Positions 5,901 to 15,338 are shown, counted from the stretch's first letter. The stretch: DNA of 18,761 nt from DASZXJ01 sp035545895 (GCA_035545895.1 DASZXJ010000039.1:1-18761), one strand, 5' to 3'. Numbers and translations are program-made. The notes: generated by a model from the letters alone, not told the origin.

Positions 5901-8196
5901 GTTGTTCCGAAATGAGCCTGATAAGCTTCCAATTCTGTTCTGCTCCCCAACAATGGAGTTGGGCGTTGACATCTCTGAGCTAAATGTTGTCAGTCTCCGA
6001 AATGTCCCACCGACGCCAGCTAACTACGCGCAGCGCAGCGGTCGCGCCGGACGCGGTGGCCAGCCTGCATTGGTCTTCACATACTGTTCCGGGGGTAGTC
6101 CGCACGATCAGTTTTTCTTTAAGAGACCGGAGCAGATGGTGGCCGGGGCGGTGAAGCCGCCACGCCTTGAGCTTGCAAACGAGGATCTTGTTCGCGCGCA
6201 CATTCAGGCAGTTTGGTTGACCGAATCGGGTCTTAGCCTTGGGAACTCACTACAAGATGTGCTTGATCTTTCTGGCGATCCTGGCGTGCTTCCTGTGCGG
6301 GATCATGTGAAAGAGCAACTCAACGATCCCTCGGCGTTCCGGCGAGCGAAGGCGCATGCGGCGCGCGTCCTGCAAACAATCCAAGATCAACTTCAAAAGA
6401 GTGTTTGGTACTCCGACGAGTGGCTAACGCAGGCGTTGAAAGCAATTCCTTTAGAGTTCGACCGCGCGTGTGAACGCTGGCGCGGACTATACCGATCAGC
6501 CCAGGCTCAAGCTGAGGCGCAGCATCGGATTAGCATTGATGCTTCGCGCAATGCCGACGAACGTGGACGGGCGGAGCAATTGCGCCGTGAGGCTACATCC
6601 CAACTGAACCTATTGTTGCAGTCCGAAAGCGCCTTGCACTCCGATTTCTACAGCTATCGATATTTCGCCAGCGAAGGCTTCCTGCCGGGCTATAACTTCC
6701 CACGATTGCCGATTTCCGCGTACCTCCCCGGACGAAGGAGCAAAGACGAATTCCTGTCGCGCCCGCGGTTCTTGGCGATCAGCGAATTCGGGCCTCGCGC
6801 GATCGTCTATCACGAGGGTTCCCGCTATCTCATCAATAAGGTCATACTTCCCCCGCGCGATCCTGGACAAGCGGAACAAGTCCCAACACAACGGGCAAAA
6901 CTGTGTGATGGTTGTGGCTATCTGAACCCGGTCAATCAGGCCGGCGGTCCAGATCTGTGCGAGCATTGCAGCGAAACGCTACCACCGCCGATTCAGCAGT
7001 TGTTCAGGTTGGAAAATGTGTCGACGCGCCGCCGCGACAAGATCAACTCGGACGAAGAGGAAAGAATGCGGATGGGGTTCGAGATCAAGTCAGCTGTGCG
7101 ATTTGCAGAACGCGACGGCCGGGTGACCAGCATCGCGGCGACAGCATCAATCGACGATCAGCCGGTCGCGAAACTCACGTTTGGGCCAACAGCGAAGCTG
7201 TGGCGCATCAATTTTGGGTGGACAAGGCGGCAGATCAGAGAAGATCGGGGATTTTGGCTCGATATTGAGCGCGGATACTGGGAGCGAAATGAGGCGGATG
7301 CGGAAGAAGCAAGCGATGACCCGCTCACACCGCGAAAAGTGAAGGTCATCCCGTTTGTCGAAGACAGCCGAAATTGTCTCGTGCTCACGCCAACTCTCAC
7401 GCCACGGCCCGAGATCATGGCTTCGCTTCAGGCCGCACTCAAGAGTGCGATCCAAGTTGCCTTTCAGTTGGAAGATTCCGAGTTGGCAGCCGAGCCGTTG
7501 CCCGATCGATCAAATCGAAAGCACATCTTGTTCTTTGAGGCGGCAGAAGGCGGCGCCGGCGTACTTCGCAGATTAGTCGAGGAGCCAAACGCGATCTCGC
7601 GCGTAGCACGCGAAGCGTTGAGCATCTGCCATTTCGATCCACTAACTGGCGACGACCTTGGCAGAGGGCCGCGCTCAAAGGAGCGATGTGAATCTGCATG
7701 CTACGACTGCCTGCTGAATTACGGCAACCAGCGTGATCACCTTTTGCTTGACCGCTTCGCTGTCAGGCAATTCCTCTTGGACCTAGCTCGGAGTTCCGCT
7801 CACTCCAGTCGCAACGAATCGGGCTCGCCGGGGCAGAATCACGTTGAACAGCTAATGAATCTTGCGGGATCAGAACTTGAAAGAAGTTGGCTGGGCTGGA
7901 TTGTGAATGCAGGCTACAGGCTGCCGAGCCATGCTCAACGTCTGATCGACGGTGCTGTTACACGGCCAGATTTCCTATACATAGATCAGCACGCAGCCAT
8001 TTATGTTGACGGATCGCCTCACGATCACCCTGATCGTCAATCGCGCGATGCCCAGCAGCAGGCGAGCATTGAAGATCTCGGCTACACCGTTATCAGATTC
8101 CCCGGCAACGCGAATTGGCTGACAATCGTCAGGCAGCATCCGCATGTTTTCGGTTCCGGCAGCAACACCACTCAGCATCCAGAGGCCGGACAATGA
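2965..8196 (+). CDS. DEAD/DEAH-like helicase with DUF1998 and C-terminal nuclease domain
   Basis: This 1743-residue superfamily 2 helicase is related to DrmA/DrmB and DruE-type defence helicases. Walker A is TGTGSGKS (114-121), motif II is D234-E-L-H237, motif III is S269-A-T271, motif V is SPTMELGVDI (994-1003) and motif VI is QRSGRAGRG (1023-1031). A probable split zinc cluster is C468/C471 with C580/C583; a second is C1314/C1317 with C1332/C1335. The DUF1998/MZB domain near the end has C1555, C1575, C1579 and C1582 in ACYDCLLNYGNQ. After it, residues about 1620-1740 carry PDF (D1669) and IYVDG (D1682) followed by H1686 and YTVIRF, the layout of Vsr/DUF559-like nucleases. The likely role is ATP-driven DNA translocation coupled to cleavage in anti-phage defence. 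Its TGA overlaps the next ATG (ATGA). Confidence 0.85.
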   Translation: MDVFTLRERLISEYGSFIRSFIRIRDPRVAQLLDQELEDGLLWPEPLIQMNPAFEPGAWIDDLVRADFLHVRCQDIFRVDKTESGDSGRRMRLHKHQEDAVRVARGGNNYVLTTGTGSGKSLAYIIPIVDHVLRVGSGRGVQAIVVYPMNALANSQLNELRKFLQHGFGDCRAPVTFARYTGQESDEERNQIAAAPPDIILTNYVMLELLLTRTRPADVALRRAARNLKFLVLDELHTYRGRQGADVALLVRRTRAALEAEALQCVGTSATMASEGTYAEQQAQIASVATELFGMAVRPENVIGETLTRSTNHFDVSVPGSVESLRRRLIDTTAQPPTSFKEFCADPLACWIESCFGVTEVDGRLVRARPRTITGSHGAAIALSTITSVEVSICARVIRQSLLAGYICERNPETGFPLFAFRLHQFVSRGDTAYATIESEGNRYLTVRAQQFAPGSEKEKLLLPLAFCRECGQDYYCAWERIDNQSGEVRYEPRDFRDLKNLDGGDPVFIYSSGEHPWPRSDGEMLDRLPDDWIDDDGRRREVRRSRRDDVPEPMRVGLNGRRGQNGIECAKIPAPFRFCLRCGVSYDANQSSDFAKLSAFGSEGRSTATTILALTAMRSLRQETSLPDSARKLLSFTDNRQDASLQAGHLNDFVEVSLMRAALYRAAAAAGATGIRHEELAQNVFEALALPFAAYSIDPGLRFAPADDTKRAMRNVLGYRLYRDLRRGWRVTSPNLEQCGLLEIRYRALDDVCNAQDVWERKHHALSSASPAVRAEVSKVLLDFMRRELAIKVDYLDKTYQERLLQQSSQRLKEPWAIDENERLEFASILVARGRGDADYRGYVYLSPRGGFGQFLRRASTLPHLHGEKLTLADVDRIIDDLLDALRIAGIVTIVAEPRGGNDKPGYQLSADALTWVAGDGRRAARDPIRVPTASDDGHNPNPFFVEFYRSIASSLAGIQAKEHTAQVPADRREERERLFRNEPDKLPILFCSPTMELGVDISELNVVSLRNVPPTPANYAQRSGRAGRGGQPALVFTYCSGGSPHDQFFFKRPEQMVAGAVKPPRLELANEDLVRAHIQAVWLTESGLSLGNSLQDVLDLSGDPGVLPVRDHVKEQLNDPSAFRRAKAHAARVLQTIQDQLQKSVWYSDEWLTQALKAIPLEFDRACERWRGLYRSAQAQAEAQHRISIDASRNADERGRAEQLRREATSQLNLLLQSESALHSDFYSYRYFASEGFLPGYNFPRLPISAYLPGRRSKDEFLSRPRFLAISEFGPRAIVYHEGSRYLINKVILPPRDPGQAEQVPTQRAKLCDGCGYLNPVNQAGGPDLCEHCSETLPPPIQQLFRLENVSTRRRDKINSDEEERMRMGFEIKSAVRFAERDGRVTSIAATASIDDQPVAKLTFGPTAKLWRINFGWTRRQIREDRGFWLDIERGYWERNEADAEEASDDPLTPRKVKVIPFVEDSRNCLVLTPTLTPRPEIMASLQAALKSAIQVAFQLEDSELAAEPLPDRSNRKHILFFEAAEGGAGVLRRLVEEPNAISRVAREALSICHFDPLTGDDLGRGPRSKERCESACYDCLLNYGNQRDHLLLDRFAVRQFLLDLARSSAHSSRNESGSPGQNHVEQLMNLAGSELERSWLGWIVNAGYRLPSHAQRLIDGAVTRPDFLYIDQHAAIYVDGSPHDHPDRQSRDAQQQASIEDLGYTVIRFPGNANWLTIVRQHPHVFGSGSNTTQHPEAGQ
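8181..8185 (+). promoter_or_regulatory. Ribosome-binding site fixing the SNF2 gene start
   Basis: AGAGG ends seven bases before ATG 8193. This, together with the ATGA overlap with the preceding stop codon, supports 8193 rather than the earlier in-frame ATG at 8115. The earlier start would add 26 residues lying wholly inside the upstream gene. Confidence 0.6.
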
Positions 8197-11045
8197 GTGA
8201 CGCCGCATTCGCAATCGGTTCATTGGTCCGTGCCCGCAATCGAGAGTGGGTTGTTCTGCCCGAGTCGGCTGACGGCATGCTTTTCCTTCGGCCGCTCGGT
8301 GGTGCAACTGATGAATCGACTGCCATCTCTACGGCCCTGGAATCAATCGCGCCTGCACAATTTGTGCTCCCAGGCGCAGCCGATATCGGTGATTGGCGCT
8401 CGTGCCGAATGCTGCGCGATGCGGTGCGACTCGGATTCCGATCAAGCGCCGGCCCTTTCCGCTGCTTCGGTAACCTTGGTTTTGATCCTCGACCCTATCA
8501 GCTTGTTCCGCTGTTGATGGCAATGAGGCTTGAGCGAGTTCGGCTACTAGTTGCCGACGATGTGGGTGTTGGAAAAACCGTCGAAGCATGCTTGATCGCG
8601 CGTGAGCTTCTGGACCGCGGAGAAGTTCAACGCATGGCGATACTTTGCCCGCCGCATTTGGCCGAGCAATGGCAGCACGAACTCCGCGATAAATTCGGCA
8701 TCGACGCCGAGTTGGTTCTCGCCGGCACGGCGCGGCGACTCGAATCGCTACGTTCCGCTCACGGGTCGATCTTCGATGTATTTCCGCATGTCATTGTCTC
8801 AACAGATTTCATCAAGAGCGACCGGCGACGAGATGAGTTTCTTCGCTCTTGTCCCGAGCTGGTAATTATTGATGAGGCGCACACATGCGCGCAATCCATC
8901 GATTCGAGAGGGGCGCGACATCAGCGCCACCGATTAGTTGCTGATCTGGCGAAAGATGGGGGCCGGCACCTCGTTTTGGTCACAGCGACCCCTCACAGCG
9001 GCGATGAGGGGGCGTTTCGATCCTTGTTGGCGCTGCTTGACCCGAGCTTCGCCAACTTACCGGACAACCTTGGCGGGCGCGAAAACGAACATTACCGACG
9101 ACAACTCGCCCGCCATTTAGTGCAGCGGCGGCGCGGGGATATTCGCAAATTTCTGGAGGCCGACACCCCATTCCCGGATCGCCAGGAGCGCGAAGATACG
9201 TATCAACTGTCCGCCGAATACAAGAAGTTGTTCGTGAAAGTTCTGAATTACGCGCGCGAGTCCGTTGCAGATGCTGACGGCGGTACACCGAAACAGCGTG
9301 TTAGGTGGTGGTCCGCGCTTGCGCTATTGCGAGCCCTCGCATCCAGCCCGGCGGCGGCCGCGGCCACATTGCGGAGTCGCGCGGCCACGGCCGATGCCCT
9401 GACGACGGATGAAGCCGATCAGATTGGCGAGCGGACTGTGCTCGATTTGGTCGAAGAGGAGAGTGACGCTGCGACCGATGTTGCGCCGGGCGCGAACACA
9501 GATGATGACGAAGGCGAAGGTAGTCGCTCGCGCCGTCGCCGCCTTCAAGAAATGGCACGAGAAGCAGACGCTCTTCTTGGCGACGCGGCAGATGAGAAGC
9601 TGAAGAAAGCAACGCGACTCATTCGTGATTTAGTCGAAGAAGGTTTTAGTCCAATTGTTTTCTGTCGGTTTATCGATACTGCCACCTACGTTGCCGACCA
9701 CCTCGCAAGAAAGCTACGCAATGTCCAAGTGGACGCCGTTACCGGTCTGCTCGCGCCCAGCGATCGCGAGTCTCGCGTTAATGAGCTATCGAAATCACCG
9801 CGGCATGTGCTCGTTTGTACCGACTGCTTAAGCGAAGGCATCAACCTTCAACAGCATTTCGACGCCGTGGTTCATTACGACCTGAGTTGGAATCCTACGC
9901 GTCATGAACAACGCGAGGGTCGCGTGGATCGGTATGGCCAGCCAATGCCCAATGTCCGCGTCCTCACGTACTACGGCACCGACAACCAGATTGATGGGAT
10001 CGTGCTCGATGTTTTGCTTCGCAAGCACAAGAGCATACGAACTTCGCTCGGGATTTCCGTGCCGGTTCCCGTGAATTCGGAAGCAGTCGTCAAGGCTATC
10101 TTCGAAGGGTTGCTGCTTCGCGGCGCCGGTACCGATCAGAGCCAGCTGGCCTTGTTCAGCGAAGACGTTCTCGAACCGATTCGCCGGCGCGTCCACCGTG
10201 ATTGGGATGATGCATCCGATCGTGAGAAACGCTCCCGGACCGTCTTTGCCCAGGACACGATTCGTCCGGAGGAAGTTGCGAAAGAACTCGCCGAGATTCG
10301 AGGTGCTCTTGGCGATGAAGAGGAAGTTGCGCGGTTCACGCGGGATACGCTGGACGCTCTCGGTGCTGTCGTGGCATCGCCTATGCCGAAACAACTATCT
10401 GTCGAGCTTCGTGGAGTGCCCCAATCTCTAACGGACGCGCTGCGGCTGTTGGGAATTGACGGCGCGAAGTTTGTCGCGCGATTCGGGCCGCCAGTGCAAG
10501 ACGATCAATTGCTTCTGCATCGGACGCATCCCGTTGTAGAAAAGATCGCTGGTTTTGTTCTCGACGCCGCGCTCGATCCGCTCGTTACCGATGGCCGGAT
10601 TGCCAAGCGCGCCGGCGTTATTCGCACGCGCGCCGTCAAGAAGCGAACCACCGCACTTCTTCTGAGAATCCGCCATCAGATTATTGCCACGCGTTATGGC
10701 ATCGAGAACCCACTGCTTGCCGAGGAGTGCCAGCTTGTGGCGTTTGAGGGTGCGCCCGAGTCGGCTGCCTGGCTCGACGCAGTGAAGAGCGAAGAGCTGC
10801 TGAATACCGAGCCGGCCGGCAATGTGAGTCCAGAGCAGGCGCATGACTTTGTACAGAAAGTCATTAATGGCCTGCCGACTATCTCGTCGCACCTCAACCA
10901 AATATCGCGCGATCGCGCCGCCGCACTGCTCGCATCACATGATCGGGTGCGCGAGGCAACGCGTGAGCGAGGCTCATCGACGCGAGTAGAAGCAAAACTG
11001 CCGCCGGATATCTTGGGGATTTACGTCTACCTGCCAGCACAATAA
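8193..11045 (+). CDS. SNF2-type helicase, DrmD-like
   Basis: This 950-residue superfamily 2 SNF2-type ATPase has a start IGSLVRARNREWVVLP that resembles the N-terminal module of DISARM DrmD. ATPase motifs are DDVGVGKT (122-129; Walker A), D227-E-A-H230 (Walker B), T264-A-T266 in VTATPHSGDE, LSEGINLQ and DLSWNP in the C-terminal lobe, and Q573-REGRVDR580 (motif VI). An acidic then arginine-rich insert occurs at about 420-450. In DISARM, DrmD is encoded beside the adenine methylase, exactly as here: the methylase gene starts 12 bases after this stop. The protein probably moves along double-stranded DNA to help recognise or process unmodified invading DNA. I assign the family firmly and the DrmD name only as a resemblance. 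Confidence 0.82.
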   Translation: MSDAAFAIGSLVRARNREWVVLPESADGMLFLRPLGGATDESTAISTALESIAPAQFVLPGAADIGDWRSCRMLRDAVRLGFRSSAGPFRCFGNLGFDPRPYQLVPLLMAMRLERVRLLVADDVGVGKTVEACLIARELLDRGEVQRMAILCPPHLAEQWQHELRDKFGIDAELVLAGTARRLESLRSAHGSIFDVFPHVIVSTDFIKSDRRRDEFLRSCPELVIIDEAHTCAQSIDSRGARHQRHRLVADLAKDGGRHLVLVTATPHSGDEGAFRSLLALLDPSFANLPDNLGGRENEHYRRQLARHLVQRRRGDIRKFLEADTPFPDRQEREDTYQLSAEYKKLFVKVLNYARESVADADGGTPKQRVRWWSALALLRALASSPAAAAATLRSRAATADALTTDEADQIGERTVLDLVEEESDAATDVAPGANTDDDEGEGSRSRRRRLQEMAREADALLGDAADEKLKKATRLIRDLVEEGFSPIVFCRFIDTATYVADHLARKLRNVQVDAVTGLLAPSDRESRVNELSKSPRHVLVCTDCLSEGINLQQHFDAVVHYDLSWNPTRHEQREGRVDRYGQPMPNVRVLTYYGTDNQIDGIVLDVLLRKHKSIRTSLGISVPVPVNSEAVVKAIFEGLLLRGAGTDQSQLALFSEDVLEPIRRRVHRDWDDASDREKRSRTVFAQDTIRPEEVAKELAEIRGALGDEEEVARFTRDTLDALGAVVASPMPKQLSVELRGVPQSLTDALRLLGIDGAKFVARFGPPVQDDQLLLHRTHPVVEKIAGFVLDAALDPLVTDGRIAKRAGVIRTRAVKKRTTALLLRIRHQIIATRYGIENPLLAEECQLVAFEGAPESAAWLDAVKSEELLNTEPAGNVSPEQAHDFVQKVINGLPTISSHLNQISRDRAAALLASHDRVREATRERGSSTRVEAKLPPDILGIYVYLPAQ

Positions 11046-11054
11046 GGGGGGAAG
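11044..11054 (+). promoter_or_regulatory. Strong ribosome-binding site for the methyltransferase gene
   Basis: AAGGGGGGAAG overlaps the last two bases of the SNF2 stop codon and ends three bases before GTG 11058. Its G-rich core is at a functional distance and justifies the GTG start. Confidence 0.5.
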
Positions 11055-11057
11055 CTG

Positions 11058-14000
11058 GTGTCTGTCGGGCTATCTGAAATCTTCTCGTCAATCCGCACCG
11101 AGGGTGCGCTGCTTCCGCCGGACATCCTCCACCGCATCGGTGCCGGCGACGATCTCCCCGGCTTGGCGGCATCCGATTATCATCTGTCCGGCGAGCGGAT
11201 TGCCGATGCCATCAACCGGGCATGGAATCGTCTCACTGGCGCGTGGGGCGCCTTCAAATCCGTTACCGCCAGCCTTTCCGAATCGGATGCGGGCACCACT
11301 GCGACCCGCGAGAAGTGGCTGCTGCCGCTGTTTCAGGAACTCGGCTACGGTCGTCTCACCCTCAGTAAAGCCGTCGAGAGCGAAGCCAAATCATATCCTG
11401 TCAGTCATCGTTGGCAGAACGTGCCGATCCATCTTGTTAGCTTTCGATTTGATCTGGATAAGCGCGTTGCCGGCGCGGTTGGTGCATCGAAGGCCAGCCC
11501 GCACAGCTTGGTGCAGGAACTGCTCAACCGTTCTGATGAATCGCTCTGGGGATTCGTGTCCAACGGGTTCCGGCTGCGCATTCTTCGCGACAACCGCTCA
11601 CTTACACGCCAAGCGTTCGTCGAGTTCGACCTCGCCGCCATGATGGACGGCCAGGCGTTCGCTGACTTTCGCTTGCTCTGGCTGATTTGCCATCAGTCGC
11701 GCGTTGAAGCAGAAAAGCCGACCGATTGCTGGCTGGAACAGTGGTCACAGACCGCAGCGAAGCAGGGAACTCGCGCCCTCGATGAATTGCGCGACGGCGT
11801 CCAATTGGCGATCGAAGCGCTTGGCCGGGGGTTCATTTCACACCCCGCCAACAATGCGCTTCGTGATCGACTAAGGCTCGGCACGCTCGACAAGCAGGAT
11901 TACTATCGCCAGCTTTTGCGCATCGTTTATCGACTGATCTTCCTATTCGTCGCTGAAGATCGCGGCCTGCTGTTCGCGCCGGATTCAGACCCCGTTGCGC
12001 GAGAGCGGTACACGCGCCATTACTCCCTGCAACGGCTGCGCAACCTTTCAGCCAAACTCCGTGGCTCGCAGCATACCGATCAATATGTCGGCCTCGACCT
12101 GGTCTTCCAGCAACTGGGACGCGATGACGGTTGCCCGCAGCTCGCGCTGCCCGGCCTGGGGAGCTTTCTATTTTCCAATGCTGCCGTCAGCGAGCTGAAG
12201 GACTGCCAGATCGCCAATGGGCATCTGTTCGCGGCCATTCGCGCCCTCGCGTTCACGGTTGATGACAACGTCCGCCGGCCGATTGATTACAAGAATCTCG
12301 GTTCTGAAGAGTTCGGGTCCATCTACGAGTCACTGCTCGAACTCCATCCCGATCTAAACACCGCCGCCGGAACATTTGAACTGAAAACCGCCGCCGGACA
12401 CGAACGCAAGACCACCGGCAGCTACTACACGCCGACCAGCTTGGTGAACTGTCTTCTCGACTCTGCTCTCGACCCGGTGCTGGACGAGGCGGCCAAGAAG
12501 CCGAACGCAGAGAAAGCCATCCTCGGCTTGAAAGCCTGCGATACAGCTTGCGGTTCCGGGCACTTCCTCATCGCCGCCGCCCATCGCATCGCCAAGAAGC
12601 TCGCCGCCGTTCGCACCGGCGATGAAGAGCCCGCGCCGGCAGCCTATCGCCACGCGCTGCGCGATGTTATCTCCCATTGCATCTACGGCGTAGATCTTAA
12701 CCCGATGGCCGTCGAGTTGTGCAAGGTCTCGCTCTGGATGGAAGCGATCGAGCCGGGCAAGCCGCTCAGCTTTCTCGATCACCGCATCCAGGTCGGCAAC
12801 AGTCTTCTCGGTGCTACGCCCGCGTTGCTTTCTCGCGGTATTCCCGACGCTGCTTTCGAGCCGATCGAAGGTGACGACAAGACGTATTGCCGTGAGTTCA
12901 AAAAGCAGAACAAGGATGAGCGCAAAGGCCAGGGTCTGCTCTTCAGCGGCGAGTTGGCTCCGTGGCTGCAACTGGGCAATTTCGCCGCCAGCGTTATCTC
13001 CCGCTTGGATGCACTGCCCGATGATGCCGTCGGCGACATCCGTACCCGCGAGCAGCAGTATGCCGAGCTAATTCATTCCAGCACCTACGAGTCAGGGCGA
13101 CTCCTCGCTGACGCATGGTGTGCCGCGCTCGTCTGGAAAAAGACCAAAGAATTCGATTACCCAATTACCGAGAAGGTCTTCCGCGACATCGAGCGCAATC
13201 CGCATTCCATCCCTCCGTGGCTCAAGCGGGAAATCATCCGTCTACGCGAGCAGTTCCAGTTCTTCCACTGGCACCTTGCATTTCCAGACGTTTTCACCCC
13301 TGTGGCGAAGCCAATTGAAGATGATGTCATTGGCTGGACCGGCGGATTCAGCGTTGTCCTCGGCAATCCCCCATGGGACCGTGTGCAAAGCGAAGCGGAT
13401 GTATTTTTCATTGGCCGCATCCCTCGACTTGCCCAACTTACCGATCAACAGCGAAAGCTGGCAATCCAAGAGATTCTGACTGGAGATAGCGCCGAATCGA
13501 TAGACTGGAAACACCGCGCTCGATCTGAAGCTGGCGTTGACAATTTGCTGCGCGCGTCTAACCGTTTTCCGCTAACCGGCAAAGGAAAGTTTAACACTTA
13601 CGCACTCTTCGCCGAGCTGAACGACCAGCTTATCGGTGATCGAGGTTGGGTCGGCTGCATTGTTCAGAGCGATGTCGCAGTCGCTTCATCATGCTCGACC
13701 TTCTTTGAGCACTTGATGACCGGGCATCGGTTAGTCAGCTTCCATGATTTTGTGAATACCGAGGCGCTGTTTCCCGCAATACATCGCACCCATCCGCACT
13801 TCTGCCTGCTGACGCTTTCGGGGAGAGCGGCCGAATCGTCGCCGCTTTTTTCATTCTGGAACACCAACGCTAGGCACTTGACAGACCTATCCCGCCATTT
13901 TCGGCTCTCCGTCAACGACATCCGAGCGTTAAATCCGAATGAATTTACGTGTCCGATCTTCCATTCGCAGCGCGAGGCGTTACTTGCGAAAGAAATACAC

Positions 14001-15338
14001 ACCAGAACCCCTCCGTTTGTGCATGAGGGCACGGGAGCAAATCCATGGCAAGTAACCCTAAGCCGGATGTTCAATATGTCTGACGATGTTGAGTTATTTG
14101 TTGAAGCTACCCAGCTTTCGCACTCAATGCACCACGACGGACTTCTGCCTCTTTACGAGGCAAAGATGATCCATCATTTTGACCACCGCTGGTCGAACTC
14201 CGTTGACGATTCAGAGCCCAATCGAGTTAATCCGGCAAGCTATGTGTTGCCTCGTTACTGGGTGACGGTTGGCGAAGTCTCCCGAAAACTCACCGCTGTT
14301 TGGCAGCGCCAATGGCTCCTCGGCTGGCGCGAGATTACGAACACCACGAATGAGCGGACAGTAATTGCCACAGTCCTTCCGTACGCAGGCGTTGGACACA
14401 CCTGCCACTTGATTTACCCAGCCTCCGGCGACGCGCCGCAAGTTACGTGGTTGGTTGCCAACCTTGCTTCCTTTCCGATTGACTTCGCTTCAAGGCTGAA
14501 AGTTGGAGGTACGCACCTAACTCACGGCTATCTGCAACAACTGCCGGTATTACCGCCGGAACAGTATAAGTCTCGTACAGGCTTCAGCGGGTCGCGGACG
14601 GTCGGTGAATGGATTCAATCTCGCGTTCTAGAACTTATCTATACCGCCTGGGACTTGGAACCATTCGCAAGAGACTGTGGCTACGATGGTCCACCGTTTG
14701 TGTGGGACGACGAGCGGCGATTCCAGATCCGCTGCGAACTCGATGCCGCCTACTTCCACCTCTACGAGATCGCCCGCGACGATGTCGACTACATCATGGA
14801 AACCTTCCCGATCGTGAAGCGGAAGGACGTTGAAAAGCACGGTACCTACCGCACGAAGAATCAAATTCTTCAGATTTACGATCAGATGGCCGGCACTATT
14901 GTGGTCCATTCAGAGCGGGTCTGGACAGTCATTTTCATCCTCGTGCGGACTTGGGACCAGAAAGGTCTGAAAGTGGGCCGGCCGGCGCTTAAGCGAGGAC
15001 TGATTCTGATGTTGAACGATGAGATGCGAGGACGACTTTGGGGTGCGCCCAGCACCGTGTCTACGCGGCATGTTACAGAGCCAAACGATCAGCAACTGGC
15101 GGGTCTGGACTATTTCATTGCCGAAGGCCATAAGCGAAAATGGCTCGACGTGATACAAACCGAGTTTCAGCAGACGATCGGTAAGGGAGTGCAGTTTCCA
15201 AATGATCTGAACGTTGCGCTGGAAGATATTACTCGAGTCGCGGAAACCATGATCGTCATTGAGCGTTTGGCAAGAGATGAGATCGGATTGCCAGATGGGA
15301 TGAACCGTGTCGAACTTACAGCAGAATCTATTCCCTGA
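11058..15338 (+). CDS. N6-adenine DNA methyltransferase, Eco57I/DrmMI-like
   Basis: This 1426-residue protein has the gamma-class amino-methyltransferase core: GSYYTP (454-459) before the fold, motif I DTACGSGHFL (D495 to L504) for S-adenosylmethionine, then YGVDLNPMAVELCK, and catalytic N770-P-P-W773 for adenine N6 methylation. The N-terminal about 400 residues resemble type IIG enzymes (WLLPLFQELGYGR, later ESLWGFVSNGFRLRI). Where a nuclease ExK would be expected the sequence reads PIHLVSFRFDLDKR, so I see no intact cutting site. The C-terminal about 650 residues must contain target recognition and spacer regions. Size and neighbours fit DISARM DrmMI; BREX PglX is a relative. The probable job is marking host DNA as self. 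The last 32 bases overlap the next gene if that one starts at GTG 15307. Confidence 0.85.
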   Translation: MSVGLSEIFSSIRTEGALLPPDILHRIGAGDDLPGLAASDYHLSGERIADAINRAWNRLTGAWGAFKSVTASLSESDAGTTATREKWLLPLFQELGYGRLTLSKAVESEAKSYPVSHRWQNVPIHLVSFRFDLDKRVAGAVGASKASPHSLVQELLNRSDESLWGFVSNGFRLRILRDNRSLTRQAFVEFDLAAMMDGQAFADFRLLWLICHQSRVEAEKPTDCWLEQWSQTAAKQGTRALDELRDGVQLAIEALGRGFISHPANNALRDRLRLGTLDKQDYYRQLLRIVYRLIFLFVAEDRGLLFAPDSDPVARERYTRHYSLQRLRNLSAKLRGSQHTDQYVGLDLVFQQLGRDDGCPQLALPGLGSFLFSNAAVSELKDCQIANGHLFAAIRALAFTVDDNVRRPIDYKNLGSEEFGSIYESLLELHPDLNTAAGTFELKTAAGHERKTTGSYYTPTSLVNCLLDSALDPVLDEAAKKPNAEKAILGLKACDTACGSGHFLIAAAHRIAKKLAAVRTGDEEPAPAAYRHALRDVISHCIYGVDLNPMAVELCKVSLWMEAIEPGKPLSFLDHRIQVGNSLLGATPALLSRGIPDAAFEPIEGDDKTYCREFKKQNKDERKGQGLLFSGELAPWLQLGNFAASVISRLDALPDDAVGDIRTREQQYAELIHSSTYESGRLLADAWCAALVWKKTKEFDYPITEKVFRDIERNPHSIPPWLKREIIRLREQFQFFHWHLAFPDVFTPVAKPIEDDVIGWTGGFSVVLGNPPWDRVQSEADVFFIGRIPRLAQLTDQQRKLAIQEILTGDSAESIDWKHRARSEAGVDNLLRASNRFPLTGKGKFNTYALFAELNDQLIGDRGWVGCIVQSDVAVASSCSTFFEHLMTGHRLVSFHDFVNTEALFPAIHRTHPHFCLLTLSGRAAESSPLFSFWNTNARHLTDLSRHFRLSVNDIRALNPNEFTCPIFHSQREALLAKEIHTRTPPFVHEGTGANPWQVTLSRMFNMSDDVELFVEATQLSHSMHHDGLLPLYEAKMIHHFDHRWSNSVDDSEPNRVNPASYVLPRYWVTVGEVSRKLTAVWQRQWLLGWREITNTTNERTVIATVLPYAGVGHTCHLIYPASGDAPQVTWLVANLASFPIDFASRLKVGGTHLTHGYLQQLPVLPPEQYKSRTGFSGSRTVGEWIQSRVLELIYTAWDLEPFARDCGYDGPPFVWDDERRFQIRCELDAAYFHLYEIARDDVDYIMETFPIVKRKDVEKHGTYRTKNQILQIYDQMAGTIVVHSERVWTVIFILVRTWDQKGLKVGRPALKRGLILMLNDEMRGRLWGAPSTVSTRHVTEPNDQQLAGLDYFIAEGHKRKWLDVIQTEFQQTIGKGVQFPNDLNVALEDITRVAETMIVIERLARDEIGLPDGMNRVELTAESIP

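Noticed and set aside
9828..10394. 188-residue minus-strand open frame inside the SNF2 gene
   Set aside because: It is antisense to helicase motif VI and following coding sequence, with no family signature.
10926..10940. ACATGATCG match to the complement of the CRISPR repeat, as a tracr anti-repeat
   Set aside because: Only nine bases match, inside the coding sequence of the SNF2 gene; such a match is expected by chance.
12354..12971. 205-residue minus-strand open frame inside the methylase gene
   Set aside because: It is antisense to the conserved methylase core and is best explained as a GC-bias shadow.
2965..15338. Calling the operon a standard DISARM or Druantia system
   Set aside because: DISARM would require DrmB and DrmC as separate genes; a Druantia type II call would require DruM/F/G/E and type III DruH/E. 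Only a partial, rearranged resemblance is visible, so symbols were withheld.
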